Shown here: piece by piece, positions 37,460 to 46,503 of the stretch
Layout of the letters: every line of letters begins with the position of its first letter
Numbering within the stretch: the stretch's first letter is position 1
NCBI RefSeq assembly: GCF_000816845.1
Contig: NZ_CP006877.1
Location: forward strand, 377,501-441,500
DNA: 64,000 nucleotides
Direction: 5' to 3'
From: Rhizobium gallicum bv. gallicum R602sp
GTDB lineage: Bacteria > Pseudomonadota > Alphaproteobacteria > Rhizobiales > Rhizobiaceae
The notes under the pieces: generated by a model
What the model was told of the DNA's origin: nothing
The model's input: the letters and a program-made list of their open reading frames with translations, nothing else
Database searches by the model: none
Program-made: the position numbers and the translations under genes

Positions 37460-39694
37460 TCAGAGCGCTTCGGCTCGGCGGGCGGAAAGGGCTGCGACGG
37501 CATGGACTTCCGTCAGTAGCCGGATTGGGTCGACAGGTTTCAGCATCACGCGGTTTGCACCGGCAAGCAGGACCTGGCGGCGCGACTCGTCGCGTTTGTC
37601 GGCAGTCAGCACGATGACCGGCACCGCAACGAGCTGCAGCCGCCGTTCGTGACCGCGCAGCCGGCCAATCATTTCAACACCTTCGCCGCCCGGCATCGTG
37701 AGATCGCTGATGATGATGTCGGGGCGCATGCTGCCTTCGGCAAGTGCGCAATCCAGCAACGTCTCGAAGTCTTCGACATGGTGAACCTTATGTCCGCCCT
37801 TCTCCAGCACAGCGCGGACAAGCATCGCGTTGATCGGGTCGTCTTCTCCCAGAAGGATATTCATCCCGCCTGGTATATTCGCTTCGGGAATGGCGGCGGT
37901 AAAGCCCGGCTGGTTGTCGTTCAGCGCATCGCGCTTTTCCATGCCGCGCATGCGTCCGCGAAGCACGTCGATCAGCGACTGTTCGCGAAGAGGCCGAATA
38001 AGCCAGGCATCGAAGAGATCAAGCGGATGGGCGTTGCGCTCTTCCGGATTGACGAGCAGGGTCTTGCGCAGGCCAAGCGCGGCAATTTCGGCGCGGTCGG
38101 CAAGATGCTCCGTAAACTGCGCGGACATGCGATGATCGACGATGATATCCGTCGGGCGATGGTCAATGCCGGCAATGTGGAGAAGCGTCTCCCGGGCTTT
38201 TTCGCCGTCGGCCACCAGATGGCAATCGCCGCCGAGAGCGACGATGGTCTCGGCGATTGCGGCGCGGGCTGCACCGGCCGGGGCAAGAAGCACGACGATA
38301 TTGCCGGAAAGGAGCGATTTGCGGCTGCCGCGAGCCTCTAGCGGAATGTTTGCAGGAAAGCGAATCGTGAATTCGCTGCCCTTGCCCTTTTCGCCGGAAA
38401 CCGTCAGAGAACCGCCGAACTCGCGCATGATGCGGGCGGAGATGGTGAGCCCGAGCCCGGTGCCGCCGCTTTTTTCCGTCATGCTTCCTCCCTGTTCGAA
38501 TTCGCCGAAGATTCGGGCGTGCTCCTCCGCTGTCATCCCTGGGCCGGTGTCCGTCACCGTTATCATGAGGTCGTCGTCGCGCAAGGATACGCGGATGAAG
38601 ACGCCGCCCACCTGGGTGAACTTCACCGCATTGCCGATGACGTTGAAAAGCACCTGACGCAGCCGCGCCGGATCGAAACTCATGAATTCCGGCACGTCGG
38701 AAGAGACCGTCGCACCGATCTCGATGCCCTTTTCGTGGGCACGGTGTGCCAGCATTTCGACGACGCTTTCCAGCAGCTGGCGCAGCGATTCGGTGCGCGG
38801 ACGAAGCTGGAAGCGGCCGACTTCGATTGTGGAGAAATCGAGGAGGTCTTCGACGAGTTGGGCGAGCGCATGGCCTGACTGGCGAATGCCGTCGATATAG
38901 TTCTGCTGCTCCTGGGTCATCTGCGCCTGGCTAAGCAGATGAGTCATCCCGAGAATGCCTGATAGTGGCGTTCGGATTTCATGGCTGACGGTCGCAAGCA
39001 AGCGGGATTTGGCTGCACTGTTGTACTCGGCCTTTTGGCGTGCCTCCTCGCGCGCCTGCGCTGCAAGGCGCTCGGCGGTCACGTCACGGGCGACGCTCTG
39101 GAGCAGCAGACGGCCATTCGACGGATCGCGGGTGACGACGTCATGCCAGGCGAAGATGCGCTGGCCTTCCGGCGTCGAGATCTCGACATCGAAGCGATAT
39201 GGCTCGGCGCCAGGGCGGAAGGCGATGCCCAGTTGTTCGCAAGTCTGTCCCTCCGGCTTCAGCCGGCCCGTCAGGCGGCGAAAAGTGGCATTGGCGCCGA
39301 TGATCCGCCGGTCAATGGTACGGGTAACGGTGATGTCGCCGAGGGCGTCATGAACATTGGCGAAAAGTTCGGCAGCATCGCATGCCTGCGGCTGGTTGCC
39401 GGTCCGCTGGCGCAGCTTCATCAGCAATACATGACCGAGAAGTGCTGCGGCAAGGATTGCAAGGCCGGCGGAAAGTAGCAAAGGTCCGCCCGCTTGCCCG
39501 AGTGCAAGGAATGCGGCCGCAGCAAAGAGGCCAAGGCCGCCGAGCCAGTAAAAGAGCAGGGTGCGCAGCGGATGCTTTTGCTTTGCTGCCGGCGCCAGCG
39601 GCACAATCTCGTCCGCCGGCCGCAGGTCATGCGGCTTGGCGGCCGCGCCGAATGCGGCGGCGAGACGTTCCTGCAATTGAGCCAGACTGTGCAT
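37460..39694 (-). CDS. Hybrid sensor histidine kinase/response regulator
   Basis: A 744-residue membrane-bound kinase. Two transmembrane helices at about 44-90 are followed by a PAS domain (about 110-215) and the dimerisation/phosphoacceptor region with His in ATVSHEIRTPLSGILGMTHL. An ATPase domain follows (ending GGTGLGLTI and GKGSEFTIRFP), with a degenerate receiver-like stretch (about 465-580) and a C-terminal receiver starting ILLGEDDPINAMLV with the phospho-Asp in IIISDLTMPGGEG. There is no partner regulator gene beside it. It lies downstream of lspA on the same strand. The signal is unknown. Confidence 0.92.
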   Translation of the reverse strand: MHSLAQLQERLAAAFGAAAKPHDLRPADEIVPLAPAAKQKHPLRTLLFYWLGGLGLFAAAAFLALGQAGGPLLLSAGLAILAAALLGHVLLMKLRQRTGNQPQACDAAELFANVHDALGDITVTRTIDRRIIGANATFRRLTGRLKPEGQTCEQLGIAFRPGAEPYRFDVEISTPEGQRIFAWHDVVTRDPSNGRLLLQSVARDVTAERLAAQAREEARQKAEYNSAAKSRLLATVSHEIRTPLSGILGMTHLLSQAQMTQEQQNYIDGIRQSGHALAQLVEDLLDFSTIEVGRFQLRPRTESLRQLLESVVEMLAHRAHEKGIEIGATVSSDVPEFMSFDPARLRQVLFNVIGNAVKFTQVGGVFIRVSLRDDDLMITVTDTGPGMTAEEHARIFGEFEQGGSMTEKSGGTGLGLTISARIMREFGGSLTVSGEKGKGSEFTIRFPANIPLEARGSRKSLLSGNIVVLLAPAGAARAAIAETIVALGGDCHLVADGEKARETLLHIAGIDHRPTDIIVDHRMSAQFTEHLADRAEIAALGLRKTLLVNPEERNAHPLDLFDAWLIRPLREQSLIDVLRGRMRGMEKRDALNDNQPGFTAAIPEANIPGGMNILLGEDDPINAMLVRAVLEKGGHKVHHVEDFETLLDCALAEGSMRPDIIISDLTMPGGEGVEMIGRLRGHERRLQLVAVPVIVLTADKRDESRRQVLLAGANRVMLKPVDPIRLLTEVHAVAALSARRAEAL

Positions 39695-39749
39695 AATTGC
39701 TGGCTAGCATACGCGCCGTTCCGAATGCCTTCAGGAAAAGCCTAAGATT

Positions 39750-40253
39750 TTAGCTTTCCGTCTTTTTCGGCTGCAAAAGCTCATCGAGAATGACGCAACC
39801 GGCGCCCACCGTGATGAAGCTGTCGGCGAGATTGAAGACGGCGAAGGACCAACTTTCGGTGTGGAAGAGAATGTAGTCGATGACGTGGCCGTAGAGGAAA
39901 CGGTCGATCAAATTGCCGAGCGCACCGGCAATGATCAGCGCAAATCCGCTGTGTGCTATCCAGCGGTCCTTCGAGGTGCGATGCCAGAGCCAGATGACGA
40001 AGGCCACGATGACGATCCGCATGCCGACGATGAACCAGCCGTCCATGCCCGACAGCATCGAAAAGGCGACGCCGAGATTGTAAGTGCGGTAGAGCGCCAG
40101 CATCGGGATCATCGGCACGGCTTCCTGCAATGGCAGATAGCGATCGACTGCGATCTTGACGATCTGGTCGATAGCGACCGCGACGAGAATGAAGATCAGG
40201 ATTGGCAGCGGGCGCGACAGAAGCGCCGGACGGTCAAGCGTCTTTTCGGTCAT
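39750..40253 (-). CDS. lspA: Lipoprotein signal peptidase (prolipoprotein signal peptidase II)
   Basis: Cleaves lipoprotein signal peptides in the inner membrane after Lgt. The 167-residue protein has four hydrophobic helices; the catalytic aspartates lie in GNLIDRF and [12 protein letters not shown]. The start overlaps the stop of the upstream RNA methyltransferase (ATGA). With lnt also in this window, two of the three lipoprotein maturation enzymes are present. Confidence 0.96.
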   Translation of the reverse strand: MTEKTLDRPALLSRPLPILIFILVAVAIDQIVKIAVDRYLPLQEAVPMIPMLALYRTYNLGVAFSMLSGMDGWFIVGMRIVIVAFVIWLWHRTSKDRWIAHSGFALIIAGALGNLIDRFLYGHVIDYILFHTESWSFAVFNLADSFITVGAGCVILDELLQPKKTES

Positions 40254-41110
40254 TTGCCCTCGGAAAGCGAAAGGAGGTGGCGCCGCGCTTCGAAAAGCAT
40301 CACGGCACTTGCAACGGCGAGATTGAGGGAGTCCGCACGACCCTGCTGCGGGATGCGTGCAAGTGCGTCGGCTTCCTTGGCCAACTGGTCCGGCAGCCCG
40401 GACTGCTCGTTGCCCATGAGGAGAACGACCGGCCTCTTCTTGTAATCGATCGTGCGGTAATCGACCGAACCTGCAAGGTGCGTGGCGACGACGGCCACGC
40501 CGGCAGATTTCTTCCAGCCGATGAATTCCTCCGGCGTTGCCTTGGCAACGGGCACGGCGAACACGGAGCCCATCGTGGCGCGCACCGTTTCAAGGGAGAA
40601 GGGGTCGGTCGTTTCCCCGACGAGGATGACGCCGGAGGCGCCTGCGGCATCCGCCGTGCGGATGATTGTGCCGAGATTACCGGGATCGCGTACCCGATCG
40701 AGCGCGATCCAGGTCTCTCCGTCTTTCGGACGGATGTCCTTCAGCGGCTTCCAGCGGCTTTCGAAAATGCCGACCACCATCTGCGGGTTGTCACGCCGCG
40801 TGATCGAGGAAATGATCTTTTCGCTGACTTCGAGGACCAGGCCGCCGGAGGCCACGGTTTTCGCCGCCATCTGCTCGACCAGCGGCTTGCCCTTGGCCGC
40901 CTTGGCATAGACCAGCGTGCGGATCGCCCAGCCGAGCTCGATCGCGTCGATGACCAGCTTCAGGCCCTCGGCCATGAAGGTGCCGCTCTCTTCGCGCGAC
41001 TTCTTGTTGGTCAGCGCCTTGATGTCCTTGATGATCGGATTGGCGAGCGACGTGACCTCTTTCATATGTCCCACCTTGTGGGGGCCATGGCCCCGATGTT
41101 CATGGCTCAT
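40250..41110 (-). CDS. SpoU/TrmH-family RNA 2'-O-ribose methyltransferase
   Basis: A 286-residue SPOUT-class methyltransferase. The C-terminal domain has the three family motifs: [29 protein letters not shown] and [11 protein letters not shown]. An N-terminal substrate-binding domain (about 20-100) precedes it. It probably modifies 23S rRNA or tRNA, but the target cannot be read from sequence. It is translationally coupled (ATGA overlaps) to the class I methyltransferase upstream and to lspA downstream. Confidence 0.9.
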   Translation of the reverse strand: MSHEHRGHGPHKVGHMKEVTSLANPIIKDIKALTNKKSREESGTFMAEGLKLVIDAIELGWAIRTLVYAKAAKGKPLVEQMAAKTVASGGLVLEVSEKIISSITRRDNPQMVVGIFESRWKPLKDIRPKDGETWIALDRVRDPGNLGTIIRTADAAGASGVILVGETTDPFSLETVRATMGSVFAVPVAKATPEEFIGWKKSAGVAVVATHLAGSVDYRTIDYKKRPVVLLMGNEQSGLPDQLAKEADALARIPQQGRADSLNLAVASAVMLFEARRHLLSLSEGK

Positions 41111-42204
41111 TTCGGCACCCAGCGGGAGAAGAGGGAGGTCGATAGCGCGCGGCCCCGCGTCTTGCCGTCAAGGCCCGCCTCGCGGATCACGAGCTCGCCG
41201 GATTCGACCACACCGCCTGCGCCGCGCATCGTCTCGCGCATCAATTCGTGCATCGAATAGAAGCTTGCACGGATCGAATAGGCAGTCAGCACCAGCCCAA
41301 GCGCCTGAGGCGACAGGATCTCGCGGCAGACATCGAGCATCAATGGCAGGTGTTCGAAGAGATGCCAGACTTCGCCGTTCGGGCCACGGCCGAATTTCGG
41401 CGGATCGGTAAGGATGATGTCATAGGTATTGCCGCGGCGCTCCTCACGGAGGATGAACTTCATCGCGTCTTCGCAGATCCAGCGGATCGGCAGTTTCTCC
41501 AAGCGGCCGAGCGCCTGATTTTCACGCGCCCAACCGATTGCCTTCTTGGAGGCGTCGACATGGGTGACTTCCGCACCGGCCTGCGCCGCGACCAACGTCG
41601 CGACACCTGTATAGCCGAAAAGATTTAGGACCTTCAGCGGACGGCCGGCAGCCTCGACCTGCTCTTTCATCCAGCTCCAGTGGACGATCTGTTCCGGAAA
41701 CACGCCGACATGGCGGAAAGAGGTAAAGCGCCCATAAAAATCGACGCCCAGAAGATTGAGCGGCCAGGCCTCGCCGAGCGCCTCCTTCGGAAATCGCCAG
41801 CGGCCGGTGCCTTCCTCGTCCGTATCGCCGGTAAAGATCGCATCGACCTTTTCCCAGGCATGAGATGCCAGCGACGGCTGCCAGAGCGCCTGACCCTCGG
41901 GACGGACGATGCGATAGGGGCCATATTGTTCGAGCTTCAGGCCGGTACCGCTGTCGATGAGGTGAAAGTCGCCTGCGCCGAGGGATTCCAGAATGACAGG
42001 AACGCGCTCATGAGGACGCTCGCCCGTGCGCTCCTTTAGCGGCCGCTCGCTTGCAGCAGGCGCAGTCGCCTCTCGCACGGTCTCGCGCGCGGCCACAGGT
42101 TTGACCGCTTTTGGCGGGTGGCTCGAGCGTTCGTCATTGTGGCGATTGCCGGGGGAGCCGGCAGATTGCGCCTTATGGCCCGGCCGGCGCTCTTTCTGTC
42201 TCAA
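41107..42204 (-). CDS. Class I SAM-dependent rRNA methyltransferase (RlmI-like)
   Basis: A 365-residue methyltransferase with a low-complexity, basic N-terminus (about 1-70) and a Rossmann domain containing the SAM motif VLNLFGYTGVATLVAAQAG and the catalytic ILTDPPKFGRG. It most resembles RlmI/RlmK-type 23S rRNA m5C or m2G enzymes, but lacks an obvious PUA domain. The start is probably a TTG at 42204, just 5 codons after an in-frame stop; an internal start in the low-complexity tail is possible. First gene of the lspA cluster. Confidence 0.82.
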   Translation of the reverse strand: MRQKERRPGHKAQSAGSPGNRHNDERSSHPPKAVKPVAARETVREATAPAASERPLKERTGERPHERVPVILESLGAGDFHLIDSGTGLKLEQYGPYRIVRPEGQALWQPSLASHAWEKVDAIFTGDTDEEGTGRWRFPKEALGEAWPLNLLGVDFYGRFTSFRHVGVFPEQIVHWSWMKEQVEAAGRPLKVLNLFGYTGVATLVAAQAGAEVTHVDASKKAIGWARENQALGRLEKLPIRWICEDAMKFILREERRGNTYDIILTDPPKFGRGPNGEVWHLFEHLPLMLDVCREILSPQALGLVLTAYSIRASFYSMHELMRETMRGAGGVVESGELVIREAGLDGKTRGRALSTSLFSRWVPK

Positions 42205-42320
42205 CGTGATTTCCGCGTCTCAAGTTTGATAGAGCCCGTGCAAATAGCATCCCCAGTCACCTTGGCAAAGTGCTTTCCCGCTGTGATAAGTTTAGAGAAT
42301 TGAAACGGGAGGATTTCGAT

Positions 42321-42773
42321 ATGGACATGACCGGCGAGGAACGCATCAATGCGTCGCGCGATGCGGTGTGGGTAGCCTTGAACGATCCAGAAGTCTTGAA
42401 GCGATGCATCCCCGGCTGTCAAAGCCTTGAGATGAGGTCGCCAACCGAGCTTACGGCGGTCGTCAAGGTCAAGATCGGACCGGTCTCGGCGACCTTCAAC
42501 GGTGAGGTGACCCTGACAAATGTCAACGCGCCGCAGAGCTATACGATTTCGGGTGAGGGCAAGGGCGGCGTTGCAGGCTTTGCCAAGGGCGGGGCCGACG
42601 TCACCTTGAGGGCGGAAGGTGCAGAGACAGTGCTGCAATATGCCGCAAAGGCACAGGTCGGCGGCAAGCTTGCCCAGCTTGGAGCGCGTCTGGTGAATTC
42701 GACATCGCAAAAGCTTGCGCAGCAATTCTTTGCAGATTTCAATGCTGTCGTCAGCGAAAAGGCCGCGGAATAG
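42321..42773 (+). CDS. CoxG-like SRPBCC-fold protein
   Basis: A 150-residue START/SRPBCC-fold protein of the carbon monoxide dehydrogenase subunit G family. The pattern EERINASRDAVWVALNDPEVLKRCIPGCQSLE (quoted in part: DPEVLKRCIPGCQ) and the C-terminal GGKLAQLGARLV are diagnostic. The ATG at 42321 has GGGAGG 9 nt upstream. CoxG recruits molybdenum hydroxylases to the membrane; no such hydroxylase genes are nearby, and no C-terminal hydrophobic tail is seen, so its partner is unknown. Confidence 0.87.
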   Translation: MDMTGEERINASRDAVWVALNDPEVLKRCIPGCQSLEMRSPTELTAVVKVKIGPVSATFNGEVTLTNVNAPQSYTISGEGKGGVAGFAKGGADVTLRAEGAETVLQYAAKAQVGGKLAQLGARLVNSTSQKLAQQFFADFNAVVSEKAAE

Positions 42774-42817
42774 TCTATTGGCTTGGCACAGTCTTTGGCC
42801 TCTTCTAAATCGCATCC

Positions 42818-43252
42818 ATGAATTACACAGTCAGAAATTCCCGCCCTTCGGACAATGGGCAGCTCGGCGACATTTATCTCAACGAGCGCAGGCAGACCTT
42901 CACCTGGGTCGATCCCGGCAAGTTCAGCCATGAGGATTTTCTCGCCCATTCGCAGGGTGAAATTGTCTGGATTGCCGAAGCGCCTGATGGCGAGATCGCC
43001 GGTTTCATGACGCTATGGGCCGCAGATGATTTCATCCACATGCTCTACATCCGCAAGGAATGGCAGGGCAGGGGCGTCGGTACAGCGCTGCTGAAGGCTC
43101 TGCCGGAGTGGCCGCGCCGTAAATACCGGTTGAAGTGCCTGATCAACAACAGAAACGCCAAGACATTCTATGCCGGCCGCGGTTTCGTGGTCACCGGTAG
43201 CGGCACGTCGGCTGAAGGCGACTACGAGGAACTGAGCTTTATTCCTGCCTGA
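42818..43252 (+). CDS. GNAT-family N-acetyltransferase
   Basis: A 144-residue GNAT protein with the acetyl-CoA site HMLYIRKEWQGRGVGTALL (about 71-89) and the C-terminal LINNRNAKTFYAGRGF. Substrate is unknown; the overall form resembles small-molecule or aminoglycoside-type GNATs. It follows the CoxG-like gene by 44 bp on the plus strand and converges with the LapA-like gene. Confidence 0.88.
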   Translation: MNYTVRNSRPSDNGQLGDIYLNERRQTFTWVDPGKFSHEDFLAHSQGEIVWIAEAPDGEIAGFMTLWAADDFIHMLYIRKEWQGRGVGTALLKALPEWPRRKYRLKCLINNRNAKTFYAGRGFVVTGSGTSAEGDYEELSFIPA

Positions 43253-43259
43253 CGGTCGA

Positions 43260-43592
43260 TCAGCGGGCCGGCAATTGACCGGCGATCTCTTCGGCGCGGG
43301 TCTTGTGCCGGTCCGCTTCGCTGTGCCAGCGAACGGCCTCCTTCGCCTCGATTTTCGCGCGCTTGCGGTGTTTGCCCTGTGTGAGCCATGTGGCGGCCGA
43401 TCCGATCAGCATGCCGACAATCAGCGCGATGAAGATGAAAACGAAGAACGGCGCAGCAACCGCGAGAACCTGATCTTCGGGCCGGAAGGGGTTGAATGCC
43501 AGCGTCACGCTCTGCCGGTTGGCAACGCAGAAGGTGATGAGAATGATGCCGAGCGGCAACAAAATCAAAAGGTTGATGATCTTCTTCGCCAT
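43260..43592 (-). CDS. LapA-domain (DUF1049) membrane protein
   Basis: A 110-residue inner-membrane protein with two hydrophobic helices (about 6-24 and 44-68) and a basic, charged cytoplasmic tail. The pattern FCVANRQSVTLAFNPF is typical of LapA/DUF1049 proteins, implicated in LPS assembly in other bacteria. It follows ihfB on the same strand, as in many Proteobacteria. Confidence 0.83.
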   Translation of the reverse strand: MAKKIINLLILLPLGIILITFCVANRQSVTLAFNPFRPEDQVLAVAAPFFVFIFIALIVGMLIGSAATWLTQGKHRKRAKIEAKEAVRWHSEADRHKTRAEEIAGQLPAR

Positions 43593-43703
43593 CCGTGGCC
43601 TCCGCGCGTGGTTGCGCCGCTTCGATACGGCGCATGACTGCTCACGAAAATAGAATGGTACGCGCGAGGTTCAAGCGCGATTTCGACGCAGTCCGGATGA
43701 AGT

Positions 43704-44003
43704 TCAATCGTCGTGGTCGGCCTGGCCGGGGTTCAGCCGTTCGCGCAACTCCTTGCCGGTCTTGAAGAAGGGCACCCACTTCTCCTCGACGAATACGGTG
43801 TCGCCGGTGCGCGGATTGCGACCGGAGCGCGAAGGGCGGTTCTTGACGGAAAATGCACCGAAGCCGCGAAGCTCGACGCGGTTGCCCGCTGCGAGCGCAT
43901 CGGTGATCTCGTCGAGAACCGCGTTGACGATATTCTCGACATCCCGGTGATAAAGATGCGGGTTGCGCGCGGCAACGATCTGCACCAATTCCGACTTGAT
44001 CAC
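43704..44003 (-). CDS. ihfB: Integration host factor subunit beta
   Basis: A 99-residue DNA-bending protein of the HU/IHF family. The N-terminus [17 protein letters not shown] and the DNA-binding arm region [21 protein letters not shown] mark the beta subunit. The start is GTG with AAGGGGG upstream. It forms a heterodimer with IhfA, encoded elsewhere. IHF assists sigma-54 promoters; rpoN is 3.4 kb away. sppA precedes it by 29 bp. Confidence 0.96.
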   Translation of the reverse strand: MIKSELVQIVAARNPHLYHRDVENIVNAVLDEITDALAAGNRVELRGFGAFSVKNRPSRSGRNPRTGDTVFVEEKWVPFFKTGKELRERLNPGQADHDD

Positions 44004-44032
44004 GGTCGCCCCCTTAAATTATTGATTTCTTA

Positions 44033-44983
44033 TCAATCGCGGCCAACCTGCCAAACTGAAACGAGCCCGTCAAGGAGCAACTTTTGTGGCAGAATGCCCT
44101 CGATGTCCTGGCTCTTCACGAGATCGCCATAGCCGAACAGAACTGCGAGCTTCGAAACAGCCCCTGCGAGAAGAAAAGGCGTATTGCTCTTCTTGTCCCA
44201 ATCCACGACCGGAAGATCCTTGCCGACGTCCCTCCCGGCGAGATAGTCCCGGATTTCCGTGTCGCCGCCGACCCGGTCGATGAGCTTGGCCTTCGCCGCT
44301 TGGCGGCCGGTGAAAATCGTGCCGTCGGCGAGCTTCAGCACCTCGTCGCGCGGCAGCTTGCGGCGGTCGACAACCAAGTCGACGAACCAGGCGTAGCTGT
44401 CCATGACCATATTGTTGATCATGGTTTTGGCTTCCTCACTGGCAGCATGGAAAGGCGATGGCTCTGCCTTCAGCGGCGACGACTTGATCTCCTGCAGCGA
44501 GACGCCGAGCTTGTCGAGCAGCGGTTGGATCTGCGGATACTGAAAGATCACGCCGATCGATCCGGTGAGCGAACTTTCTCCGGCAATGATCGTATCGCCC
44601 GCGGCAGCAATCATATAGCCCGCGGAAGCGGCAAGCGTCCGGATATCGGAGACGACGGGCTTCTTCGCCGCAATCGCCCGGATCGCTTTGAATATTTTTT
44701 CGCCGCCAAAGGTCGTGCCGCCCGGCGAAGAAATGGAGACGATGACGCCTTTGACGCGGTCGTTTTCTTCGATCTTCTTCAGCCTCTCGAGCAACTCGTC
44801 GTCGTCGGTTATGAGCCCGGAAATTGTCACATGGGCGATGTGCGGCCGCTGCGTGGCGATGTCGCCTGCGACGAATTGGTAAAGAGCAAAGCCGAGCGCG
44901 ACCAAGAGCACCACCGCCGCAATACGCCAGAAGCCGAGTTTGCGGCGAAGCCTGCGGCGATCCGCGATCGTCGAACTGTCCAT
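44033..44983 (-). CDS. sppA: Signal peptide peptidase SppA
   Basis: A membrane-anchored serine protease that degrades cleaved signal peptides. The 316-residue protein has one N-terminal transmembrane helix (about 20-42), the nucleophile Ser in TLAASAGYMIAAAGD and the general-base Lys in SLQEIKSSPLK. It is the short, single-domain form. The ATG at 44983 has GGAGG 5 nt upstream; an in-frame extension of 13 codons is discarded. It is probably co-transcribed with ihfB. Confidence 0.95.
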   Translation of the reverse strand: MDSSTIADRRRLRRKLGFWRIAAVVLLVALGFALYQFVAGDIATQRPHIAHVTISGLITDDDELLERLKKIEENDRVKGVIVSISSPGGTTFGGEKIFKAIRAIAAKKPVVSDIRTLAASAGYMIAAAGDTIIAGESSLTGSIGVIFQYPQIQPLLDKLGVSLQEIKSSPLKAEPSPFHAASEEAKTMINNMVMDSYAWFVDLVVDRRKLPRDEVLKLADGTIFTGRQAAKAKLIDRVGGDTEIRDYLAGRDVGKDLPVVDWDKKSNTPFLLAGAVSKLAVLFGYGDLVKSQDIEGILPQKLLLDGLVSVWQVGRD

Positions 44984-45162
44984 AAGGTCCTCCAGAGCCG
45001 GCGCGCCGGCTTCATGCAACATGGCATCAGATAAGGCGGCATTCCTTCTTCGGAAATGCCGATTTACCTCGTTTTCATGCCTTATTTGCTAGTTGCAGAA
45101 AAAAATCCATATTGGCAAGCTAGTGTAATAATGCGAAACGATCTGTGATCGGTCGATGTAGT

Positions 45163-45174
45163 CCCTATATAGGG
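45163..45174. promoter_or_regulatory. 12-bp palindrome upstream of lptC
   Basis: CCCTATATAGGG is a perfect palindrome 22 bp before the lptC ATG. It could be part of a promoter -10 region or an operator; nothing else supports either. The rest of the 45023-45196 gap is AT-rich and probably holds the lptC-lptA-lptB promoter. Confidence 0.35.
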
Positions 45175-45196
45175 TTGCCGATCAACAGACACGGAC

Positions 45197-45868
45197 ATGT
45201 TAATGCTCAACACATTGAACAGCAGCGGGAAGCCTGCCTTTGCCAGGCCTGGAGGGAGCGCCTATGCGGCTGCCCTGTTCCATTCTGCACGTGTCCGCCG
45301 CCTGAAGATATTGCTGCCTGTCGCTGCCGTCATCATTTCGCTTGCCTTCATTGCAGTCTCGATGGTCCGGGCTTACCTGCCCGAGAATCTCAAGATCGAG
45401 GGTGCCAAGATCGAAAACGGCAAGATCGTCATGGAAAAGCCGGCGATCGCCGGGCGCAATGCCGACGGCATCAACTATTCGATGCTTGCTGAGCGCGCGT
45501 TGCAAGACATCAAGAATCCGAACCTTATCACGCTCGAAACGATCAAGGCTGCGGTGCCGGTCAACGATGATCTGATCGCCCGCGTTGAGGCTGCCACGGC
45601 CGATTATGACCGATCCACGGACAACCTTGCGCTGAGGGACCCGTTCACGATTTTGCTGAGCAACGGTCTGACGGCGAAATTCCAATCTGCCAAGCTCGAT
45701 ATCAAGGGCGGCAAGATGACGACAGATGATCCTATCGAGATTCAAAAAGACGGCGCTTCGATTGTTGCGCAGTCGCTCAAGATGACGGATAAGGGGCGCG
45801 TGATCACATTCGAGGGGAATGTTCGCATGAATGTCGATCCATCCGTCATCCGTAAACAGGGCACCTAA
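45197..45868 (+). CDS. lptC: LPS export protein LptC
   Basis: A bitopic component of the LptBFGC-A transenvelope bridge that carries LPS to the outer membrane. The 223-residue protein has a cytoplasmic N-terminus, one transmembrane helix at about 36-56 and a periplasmic OstA-like beta fold (about 60-215). Sequence similarity of the family is weak, but length, topology and the lptC-lptA-lptB order make the call. A second ATG two codons in is an alternative start. Confidence 0.88.
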   Translation: MLMLNTLNSSGKPAFARPGGSAYAAALFHSARVRRLKILLPVAAVIISLAFIAVSMVRAYLPENLKIEGAKIENGKIVMEKPAIAGRNADGINYSMLAERALQDIKNPNLITLETIKAAVPVNDDLIARVEAATADYDRSTDNLALRDPFTILLSNGLTAKFQSAKLDIKGGKMTTDDPIEIQKDGASIVAQSLKMTDKGRVITFEGNVRMNVDPSVIRKQGT

Positions 45869-45882
45869 CAGCCGGGTCACTC

Positions 45883-46488
45883 ATGACAATAGATTGTCAC
45901 TTTTCACTTCGTAAGTCTGGCATAACACTTGGCGGCAGCGCCCTGGGGCTTTTACTGATGGCAGGGGCGGCCTTTGCGCAGGCGACGACCAGCCAGATGG
46001 ATGGCCTGAAGCTCGACAGCAATCAACCGATCCAGATCGAAAGCGACAAGCTCGAGATTCACGATCAGGACCACAAGGCCGACTTCACCGGCAATGTGAA
46101 GGTCGTTCAGGGGAAGACGACCCTGCAGGCCGGTCACATGACGGTCTTTTACAAGGCACAGGGCGGCGACGCCCAACCCAACGGCGCAAAGGCCGACGCC
46201 GGAGCGGCGTCCATCTCATCGGGCAATGCCGACATCGACCGTATCATCGTCACCGATAAGGTTTTCCTGAGTTCCGGCACGCAGACAGCGACCGCCGACA
46301 ACGGCTCCTTCGACATGGCCCAACAGCTCTTCGTCCTGAAGGGTGAAAAGGTTGTGCTGTCGGATGGGCCGAACGTCTTCACGGGCTGCCAGCTTACGGT
46401 TCATATGCAGACCGGACAGGCGCAACTGGATAGCTGCGGGGGGCGCGTCCAGATTCAGCTTGATCCGAAATCCCAGAAAAAGAACTGA
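45883..46488 (+). CDS. lptA: Periplasmic LPS-binding protein LptA
   Basis: The periplasmic bridge protein of LPS transport. The 201-residue precursor has a signal peptide (cleavage near AAFAQA, about residue 33) and the OstA domain with PIQIESDKLEIHDQDHKADF. It follows lptC by 14 bp and precedes lptB by 15 bp, so the three are one operon. Confidence 0.93.
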   Translation: MTIDCHFSLRKSGITLGGSALGLLLMAGAAFAQATTSQMDGLKLDSNQPIQIESDKLEIHDQDHKADFTGNVKVVQGKTTLQAGHMTVFYKAQGGDAQPNGAKADAGAASISSGNADIDRIIVTDKVFLSSGTQTATADNGSFDMAQQLFVLKGEKVVLSDGPNVFTGCQLTVHMQTGQAQLDSCGGRVQIQLDPKSQKKN

Positions 46489-46503
46489 GACCGGCCGCCC
46501 GAC

